Assembly: GCA_947642445.1 (NCBI GenBank)
Contig: CANRSF010000023.1
Coordinates: 1 to 33,287, forward strand
Length of the DNA: 33,287 nucleotides
Direction: 5' to 3'
From: an uncultured Collinsella sp.
Lineage (GTDB): Bacteria; Actinomycetota; Coriobacteriia; Coriobacteriales; Coriobacteriaceae
Part shown: positions 27,950-33,287 of the stretch, piece after piece
Layout of the letters: each line of letters starts with the position of its first letter
Position numbering within the stretch: position 1 is the first letter of the stretch
Program-made: the position numbers and the translations under genes
Notes under the pieces: generated by a model
Databases searched by the model: none
What the model saw: the letters and a program-made list of their open reading frames with translations, nothing else
Told to the model about the DNA's origin: nothing

Positions 27950-29557
27950 ATGGCAGGCAAGCCGCAAACACTAGCTACGACCTCGGCATTCGAGATCTTG
28001 GGCCCCGTCATGGTCGGCCCCAGCTCATCGCACACCGCCGGCGCCCTACGCTGCGCCCAAGTTGCCGCCAGCCTGCTGGAAGGCCGCATCACCAAAGTCA
28101 CCTTTGGCCTGTGGAACTCCTTCGCCCACACCTACCGCGGCCACGGCACCGATCGTGCACTCGTCGCGGGCATCCTAGGCCTCGACACCGATGACGAGAA
28201 CATCAAACAGGCCTTCGACCTCGCGCGCGAGCAGGGCCTCGAATATCACTTTGAAATTAAGGGCGACGACGCCTCCATCCACCCAAACACCGTCGACATC
28301 GACATGGTCGACGACACGGGCGCTACGGCACAGGTCCGCGGCGAGAGCCTGGGCGGCGGCAAGATGCGCATCAGCCGCATTAACGGCGTCGGCGTCGACA
28401 TCTCGGGTATGTACTCCACGCTCTTCGTTGCGCACCAAGACGTCCCCGGCGTGCTCGCCGCGCTCACCAACCTGCTCGCCTACGCCCACGTGAACATCGC
28501 CTTCTGCCGCACCTACCGTACCGAAGTGGGCGGTCAGGCCTACTCCGTCTTTGAGACCGACGGCGCGCCCGACGACACCGTTATCCCGATGCTACGCAAG
28601 CTCGACAATGTCGATTACGCGACCTTTATCGAGCTCCCCGGTTCTGCCTCGTCGCTCTCCCCCGGCGTCTCAGCAAAGGAAATCTTCGACGACGGCGAGC
28701 AGCTGCTCGATGCGTGCGAGGAACTGGGACTCAGCATCGGCGCCGTTATGGCCCTGCGCGAGGCGCGTCTGACCGGCGAGGCCCACGCCGTCGCCGCCAT
28801 GCGCCGCGTGCTCGACGTCATGCGCGAGGAGACCACGGCCCCCATCGTCAATCCGCAGTGCTCACTCGGCGGGCTTATCGGCGGCGAGGCCAAGCTTGTC
28901 GATGCCACCGGCCGCAACGACCTTGGCTCCAACTTAATGGGCCCCGTCCAGACCGATGCCGTGGCCCGCGCCATGGCCGTGCTCGAGCGCTCAGCCACCA
29001 TGGGCGTGATCGTCGCCGCCCCCACGGCGGGCTCCGCAGGCGTCGTGCCCGGCTGCGTGCTGGCGCTCGCTGACCACCTTCAGCTCGACGACGAGCAGGT
29101 CATGGACGCGCTCTACTGCGCAGCCGCCATCGGCCTCAACCTCACCACGAGCGCCTGCGTCGCCGGCGCCGAGGGCGGCTGCCAGGCCGAGGTGGGAAGC
29201 GCCGCCGCCATGGCTGCCGCCGCGCTGGTGCAGATGCTCGGAGGCACGCCCGAGCAGGCGCTCGACGCCAGTTCCATCGCGCTGAGTAACCTATTGGGAC
29301 TCGTATGCGATCCCGTAGGAGGCCTCGTGGAGGTGCCCTGCCAAAACCGCAACGCCATCGGCGTGGCAGCGGCCTTTAGCTCGGCGCAGCTCGCCCTCGC
29401 CGGGATAAAGAGCCTGGTGCCGTTTGACCAGATGGCACATGTCATGCTCTCGGTGGGCCACGCCCTGCCGGCCACGCTGCGCGAGACGGCAAAGGGCGGC
29501 ATCGCGCAGGCTCCGGCCGCACTTTCGGCCTGTGCAAAATGCGGTGTGTGCGGGTAG
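27950..29557 (+). CDS. sdaA: L-serine ammonia-lyase, single-chain, iron-sulfur type
   Basis: 535 residues combining the beta and alpha chains that are separate in Bacillus. It converts L-serine to pyruvate and ammonia with a 4Fe-4S cluster. The beta part starts EILGPVMVGPSSSHTAGALR (GPSSSHT at 23-29) and includes an ACT-like region (MYSTLFVAHQDVPGVLAALTNLLA). The alpha part begins about residue 240, with NPQCSLGG, CVAGAEGGCQAEVGSA and NAIGVAAAF supplying cluster cysteines and active site; the C-terminus SACAKCGVCG holds three more Cys. The ATG at 27950 follows AAAGGAG at good spacing. An in-frame extension back to 27773 crosses the palindrome and is rejected. It is a monocistronic gene feeding amino-acid carbon to pyruvate. 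Confidence 0.95.
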   Translation: MAGKPQTLATTSAFEILGPVMVGPSSSHTAGALRCAQVAASLLEGRITKVTFGLWNSFAHTYRGHGTDRALVAGILGLDTDDENIKQAFDLAREQGLEYHFEIKGDDASIHPNTVDIDMVDDTGATAQVRGESLGGGKMRISRINGVGVDISGMYSTLFVAHQDVPGVLAALTNLLAYAHVNIAFCRTYRTEVGGQAYSVFETDGAPDDTVIPMLRKLDNVDYATFIELPGSASSLSPGVSAKEIFDDGEQLLDACEELGLSIGAVMALREARLTGEAHAVAAMRRVLDVMREETTAPIVNPQCSLGGLIGGEAKLVDATGRNDLGSNLMGPVQTDAVARAMAVLERSATMGVIVAAPTAGSAGVVPGCVLALADHLQLDDEQVMDALYCAAAIGLNLTTSACVAGAEGGCQAEVGSAAAMAAAALVQMLGGTPEQALDASSIALSNLLGLVCDPVGGLVEVPCQNRNAIGVAAAFSSAQLALAGIKSLVPFDQMAHVMLSVGHALPATLRETAKGGIAQAPAALSACAKCGVCG

Positions 29558-29577
29558 TGACCAAGAACGACTCGATA

Positions 29578-29602
29578 GTGGGACAAATGTCCCACCCCTT
29601 TT
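29578..29602 (+). terminator. Terminator-like GGGAC hairpin after sdaA
   Basis: GTGGGAC (29578-29584), AAAT, GTCCCAC (29589-29595), then CCCTTTTG. It can act as a terminator, though the T-tract is only four. Its GGGACAAA/GTCCC core is the same block as in the large palindromes upstream, so it may be a minimal member of that family. Confidence 0.6.
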
Positions 29603-29643
29603 GAATGCCACCGTTTCCGTACCACAAACAACTAGGTAATCGC

Positions 29644-29649
29644 TATAAT
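29644..29649 (+). promoter_or_regulatory. -10 box of L,D-transpeptidase gene
   Basis: A perfect TATAAT at 29644-29649, with only a weak -35 (TACCAC at 29620-29625, spacer 18). A start near 29656 gives a 50-nt leader. Confidence 0.55.
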
Positions 29650-29706
29650 GCAAGCCCAGTAAAAACACGATGAGCCATAAGGCGAAATTCGAAGGATATG
29701 CATACG

Positions 29707-31431
29707 ATGTCGCAAAACGATCGAACTCAACTGATTCCCGATCCGCAGCAGCCGAGCAGGCACACCGGTGGCGTTCAGTCGCCGCGTCCTATCGCGCCGA
29801 GCCACGGTCAGCAGCGTGGTGCGGCAAACGCTTCCCAACGGCCGAACCAGCAGCGTCAGCAACGTCAGCAGCGACAGGCAAACGGCAATACGCCCAAGCA
29901 GCCCCCCAAGCACGGTCGAGGCGATCGCGGCCCCGCGCGCAAACCCACCGGGAACAATAAGTCGGGCAAAAAGACGACGCTCTTTGTCGTCCTGGGTCTT
30001 ATCGTCATTGTCTATATCGTAGGCGTCGTAGCGTTTTCACAGCTAGCCTACCCCAATACCACCATCGCCGGCGTCGACGTCTCATTCTCCAACGCTTCGT
30101 CTGCCGCCACCAAGGTCAACTCGGCTTGGAAGCACTATAAGCTCACCGTGACAGGCGATGACTTTAGCTGGACGTATCAGCCCGAGTCCGATGAGCCCAT
30201 CGTCGACGGCGAAGCTGCCGCAAAAGAGATCATCAGCCACAACGAAGCCTTTGTATGGCCGGTCCGCCTTGTGGAATCCTTAAGCGGAAAGACCAAAACA
30301 ACCGCCACCTCCAACGAAGTCGATCTTGATCAAGACGTCGACCTGTCCATGCTCTCCGACACTTTTGACCAAAAGAAGTTTGAGGAGGATCTGGGCGCCG
30401 CCATCGACGAGTTTAACGAGGGGCGTTCGGGCACGTTCGAAGCCAATAGCTCCTATGACGAGCAGGCCGGCAAGTTTACCGTCGAGAAGGCGCGCTCCAA
30501 CGAAAAACTCGACCGCGAGCATGTCATTAAGTATGCCGAGCTCGAGCTTGCCTCGCTGTCCGAGACCGTAGACCTTTCCAAGCTTGGCAACGATGCCTAT
30601 GAGCCGCTCAATGGAACGCTGACCGATGATCAGATTCAGGCCGCATGCGATGCTGCCAACAACTTCCTGGGCGTCAACGTGACCCTCAAGCTCAACGGCG
30701 AGGATGCCGGCAAGGTTGATGGCAGCTCCGTGTTGCAGTGGATCAGCTTTGCCGATCCGGCCAACCCCACACTCGATACGTCGCAGATCAGCAGTTGGGC
30801 AGCCGAGCTCGCCAACGGCTTTAATACCGTGGGCTCCACTCGCTGGTGGACGCGCGCCGATGGCAAGCAGTGTGCCGTCGAAGGCGGTGACTTTGGTTGG
30901 TCCATCGACAGCAGCTCGCTCGCCAAGCAGGTCGAGGACGCCATTAACAACAAGCAGACCGGCGAAATCGAGATCAAGTACTCCCAGAAGGCCGACACCT
31001 TTACCGCAAAGGGAGAGCCCGACTGGAAGGCGTATATCGACGTCGATCTGTCCGAGCAGCACGCGCGCTACTATGACGAGAACGGTAATATCGTTTGGGA
31101 GGCCAACTTTATTTCTGGCAAGCCGGGAGAGGACGCCACCCCCGAGGGCGTATGGCAGATCAACAGCAACAATGGCGCCAGCAAGCTTATCGGTGCCAAG
31201 GACCCCGAGACCGGCAAGCCCAAATACGAGAGCCCGGTCAGCTATTGGATGCCGTTCGAGGGCAATATGGTCGGATTCCACGACGCCACCTGGCAAAACG
31301 ACAAGAGCTTCGATAATGCCGAGTCGTACAAGTGGTGCGGCAGCCACGGTTGCATCAACCTGCGCCTGGCCGATGCAAAGGCACTTCACGACTGCATCAA
31401 AGTCGGCCTGTGCGTGGTTGTCCACTCGTAG
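29707..31431 (+). CDS. L,D-transpeptidase (YkuD domain) with membrane anchor
   Basis: 574 residues. It likely makes 3-3 crosslinks in, or attaches proteins to, peptidoglycan outside the membrane. The first 85 residues are cytoplasmic and disordered, rich in Gln, Arg, Pro and Asn (PNQQRQQRQQRQANG). A single membrane segment follows at about 92-112 (LFVVLGLIVIVYIVGVVAF). Then comes a long extracellular stretch with a repeat typical of the PG_binding_4 family (PF12229: TIAGVDVSFSNAS... and WTRADG...GDFGWSIDSSSL). The YkuD domain is at the end, with HDATW and the catalytic motif YKWCGSHGCINLRL (C549). The start at 29707 is 9 nt past GAAGGA; the ATG at 29698 is too close. Stand-alone gene ahead of the macAB-like operon. 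Confidence 0.93.
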   Translation: MSQNDRTQLIPDPQQPSRHTGGVQSPRPIAPSHGQQRGAANASQRPNQQRQQRQQRQANGNTPKQPPKHGRGDRGPARKPTGNNKSGKKTTLFVVLGLIVIVYIVGVVAFSQLAYPNTTIAGVDVSFSNASSAATKVNSAWKHYKLTVTGDDFSWTYQPESDEPIVDGEAAAKEIISHNEAFVWPVRLVESLSGKTKTTATSNEVDLDQDVDLSMLSDTFDQKKFEEDLGAAIDEFNEGRSGTFEANSSYDEQAGKFTVEKARSNEKLDREHVIKYAELELASLSETVDLSKLGNDAYEPLNGTLTDDQIQAACDAANNFLGVNVTLKLNGEDAGKVDGSSVLQWISFADPANPTLDTSQISSWAAELANGFNTVGSTRWWTRADGKQCAVEGGDFGWSIDSSSLAKQVEDAINNKQTGEIEIKYSQKADTFTAKGEPDWKAYIDVDLSEQHARYYDENGNIVWEANFISGKPGEDATPEGVWQINSNNGASKLIGAKDPETGKPKYESPVSYWMPFEGNMVGFHDATWQNDKSFDNAESYKWCGSHGCINLRLADAKALHDCIKVGLCVVVHS

Positions 31432-31498
31432 TGCAACGCGCGCATTCCCACAACGTGGAGCCGCTGCGACCAATCTAACAGTTCCGAAATAATCCGCC

Positions 31499-31537
31499 AT
31501 ATGCGCCCGCCTTACGCGACGGGCGCATATACTTATT
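31499..31537 (+). terminator. Probable terminator after L,D-transpeptidase gene
   Basis: ATATGCGCCCG (31499-31509) pairs perfectly with CGGGCGCATAT (31520-31530) over 10 nt, followed by ACTTATTG. The stem is strong but the tail is poor in T, so termination may be partial; it sits 33 nt before the next gene and no separate promoter is clear. Confidence 0.55.
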
Positions 31538-31563
31538 GAGGAACTTTCTATAAAGGAGACGCT

Positions 31564-32976
31564 ATGCCGAATGTCCCCACCATCACCCCAGGCCCGGATG
31601 ATGCCGAGTACACGCCCGAAGGTGCCACCGAAACGATTCCTTTGATTACAAACGTACATGCCGAAAAGCAGAGCGGACGCACGAACGATACCGCCGAGAT
31701 TTCCGATGAAGAAGCCTATGCAAAGCTCAAGGCAAAGCGTGCCGAGCGTCGGCGCAAAAAGCTCATCCGACGCGGTATCGCCGTCGGTGTCGTTGTTGCC
31801 ATCGCGCTCATTGCCATCATCGCAACGCTGGTCATCAACGCGCAACCCGCAGGCACCAACGGACCGGTGACCGACATGGTCACCGAAGGCACGTTTACCA
31901 CCACAGTCGAAGCCAAGGGACAGCTCAAGCCTATTTCAGCCTCGGTCGTCTCCCCTTCCGTCGATGGTACGGTGGCGCAGATCAACGTGCAGGCCGGACA
32001 GAGCGTCAACGAGGGCGACGTGCTCATGACTATTAAGAACGACGCGCTCGATAACGCTGTTTCCGAGGCGCAGCGCGCGGTCGCGGCCGCCCAGGAAGAC
32101 CTGAACAATGCAAAGGCGACGCTCGCGGCCGCACAGGCCGCACCGGCAACGGACGGTGACGGATCGACCGGCCCATCGGACGCAAGCACCAACGCAAATG
32201 CCGTCTCGACCGCCCAGCGCAACCTCGCCTCGGCCCAGGCAACGCTGGAGCAGGCAACTGCAAAGGCGGCCGAGCGCACCGTAAAGGCCCCCAGCTCGGG
32301 CAACATCGTCGAGCTCAACGCCAAAGTCGGTGCCACGGTGACCGGAGGCACGATCATGGGCGAAGGCGACACGAGCGGCGGCAAGCAGTGCATGCAAATC
32401 GCCGACCTGTCCAAGATGAAGGTGACGGTTCAGGTGGGCGAAAAGGATATCGCCAAAATTGCCGTGGGCCAAAGCGCCAACGTGACCTATCCCGCGTTTC
32501 CCGATATCGTGAGTCAAGGCACCGTCACGGCTATCGCCTCGGTGGCAAACTCTGACTCCGGCTCCGGTAGCGGCGGCAGCGTGACCTTTAACGTCGACAT
32601 CCTCATCGAAGCACCCGACAGTCGCCTTAAGCCGGGTATGACTGCCGAGGTCTCGGTAGTGACCGAGAAGCTCGACGACGTGGTTATGGTGCCGACCATG
32701 GCGCTGATGACCGAAGACGGCGAGCACTATTACGTCAATCTGGCCACCGATTCGGAAGGCAAGAAGACGCGCCGCGTGAAGGTGACCGTCGTGACGCAAA
32801 ACGACAACGAGGCTGTAGTCGGTAAGACGCAGGTCAAGCGCGACGACCAGGGCAACGAGATCAACCCAGACGTCCCGGTTACCAAGTTACGCGACGGCGA
32901 CACCATCGTGACGGATACCGGCACAGGAATGACGGCAGACGGCGGCGACAACATGCCTGCCGACGAGGGCAAGTAA
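31564..32976 (+). CDS. MacA-like periplasmic-adaptor-family subunit of ABC exporter
   Basis: 470 residues. A charged cytoplasmic N-terminus (about 70 residues, ending [16 protein letters not shown]) precedes one membrane segment (about 72-92, [18 protein letters not shown]). The outside part has an HlyD/MacA layout: first half of the lipoyl-type domain ([23 protein letters not shown]), a short coiled coil rich in Ala/Gln/Glu (about 160-235), the second lipoyl half ([21 protein letters not shown]), a beta-barrel domain ([34 protein letters not shown]) and a membrane-proximal end. In Gram-positive bacteria such proteins pair with MacB-type ABC permeases for peptide or drug efflux. Start follows AAAGGAG. 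It overlaps the next gene by 1 nt (TAATG), so the two are coupled. Confidence 0.92.
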   Translation: MPNVPTITPGPDDAEYTPEGATETIPLITNVHAEKQSGRTNDTAEISDEEAYAKLKAKRAERRRKKLIRRGIAVGVVVAIALIAIIATLVINAQPAGTNGPVTDMVTEGTFTTTVEAKGQLKPISASVVSPSVDGTVAQINVQAGQSVNEGDVLMTIKNDALDNAVSEAQRAVAAAQEDLNNAKATLAAAQAAPATDGDGSTGPSDASTNANAVSTAQRNLASAQATLEQATAKAAERTVKAPSSGNIVELNAKVGATVTGGTIMGEGDTSGGKQCMQIADLSKMKVTVQVGEKDIAKIAVGQSANVTYPAFPDIVSQGTVTAIASVANSDSGSGSGGSVTFNVDILIEAPDSRLKPGMTAEVSVVTEKLDDVVMVPTMALMTEDGEHYYVNLATDSEGKKTRRVKVTVVTQNDNEAVVGKTQVKRDDQGNEINPDVPVTKLRDGDTIVTDTGTGMTADGGDNMPADEGK

Positions 32977-33287
32977 TGCGTCCCGTCATCGACATCCGCA
33001 ACGTGCACCGCATCTTTGAGAGCGAGGCCGGTTGCGCCCACATCCTGCATAACGTGAGCCTGGCAGTAGATCCCGGTGAGTTCGTTGCCATCACCGGCCC
33101 CTCGGGCTCAGGCAAGTCGACGCTCATGAACATCCTGGGCTGCCTGGACAAACCGACGGCGGGCGATTACTTCCTGCAAGGGCTCAACGTCGCCGAGCTC
33201 GACGATGATGAGCTCACCGAGGTGCGAGCGCTGAGCATCGGCTTTGTCTTTCAGAGCTTTAATCTACTGCCGCGCCTGACGGTGATC
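32976..33287 (+). CDS. MacB/LolD-type ABC transporter ATPase, N-terminal part (cut by window edge)
   Basis: 104 residues are visible. The sequence starts [19 protein letters not shown], with Walker [16 protein letters not shown], then the sub-family stretch [10 protein letters not shown] and a Q-loop in [13 protein letters not shown], as in MacB and LolD-like ATPases. It would energise the exporter whose adaptor is the preceding gene; a MacB/FtsX-like permease is expected next, outside the window. The ATG shares its A with the previous stop codon (TAATG); no separate strong ribosome site is seen (GAGGGCAAG lies upstream). Confidence 0.93.
   Translation, partial: MRPVIDIRNVHRIFESEAGCAHILHNVSLAVDPGEFVAITGPSGSGKSTLMNILGCLDKPTAGDYFLQGLNVAELDDDELTEVRALSIGFVFQSFNLLPRLTVI

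Overview
The window looks like chromosomal DNA of a GC-rich (roughly 60%) member of the Coriobacteriia, most likely Collinsella or a close relative. This is inferred from gene content (a two-subunit GlgC/GlgD ADP-glucose pyrophosphorylase, single-chain serine dehydratase, LoaP-headed polysaccharide locus), strong GC bias at third codon positions and AGGAG-type ribosome binding sites. No ribosomal RNA or other marker fixes the species.

Layout. 1-930 (minus): start of a surface-polysaccharide operon, a LoaP-type NusG paralogue followed by a truncated sugar-phosphate transferase, preceded by a long untranslated leader with a bulged hairpin. 1708-1783 (minus): tRNA-Ala(GGC) with its own promoter and terminator. 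1900-3220: a two-gene cassette of unknown function, whose second gene has a HEPN-like R-x4-H motif, flanked on both sides by degenerate 21-nt repeats. 3312-4652 (minus): thiamine pyrophosphokinase and a HAD phosphatase/mutase, divergent from the glycogen genes. 4999-18122 (plus): a complete glycogen module, glgB-glgP-glgC-glgD-glgA, then a GH13-GH77 fusion that would debranch and disproportionate glucans. Both glgB and the fusion gene are preceded by copies of a TGGTAAAAC operator-like motif. 18211: a small FmdB-type zinc ribbon gene. 18720-24368 (minus): priA-def-fmt-rsmB (replication restart, peptide deformylase, Met-tRNA formylation, 16S rRNA m5C methylation). 24579-26054 (minus): gltX. 26358 onward (plus): metK, sdaA, an L,D-transpeptidase, and a MacA-like adaptor with the start of its MacB-like ATPase.

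How the genes work together. GlgC/GlgD would make ADP-glucose, GlgA elongates, GlgB branches, GlgP phosphorolyses and the GH13-GH77 fusion trims and recycles limit dextrins, so one locus holds both arms of glycogen turnover. The most unusual protein feature is that GlgA (about 290 residues) and GlgB (about 73 residues) both end in long histone-H1-like Lys/Ala/Thr/Pro tails absent from standard family members.

The most unusual DNA feature is a series of long, nearly perfect inverted repeats between genes at 21256-21351, 24401-24502, 26135-26252 and 27806-27924, with a short relative at 29578-29595. All carry a GGGAC/GTCCC block, but the rest of their arms is unrelated from one element to the next. 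They resemble REP/RAYT-type palindromic elements; no transposase lies in the window.
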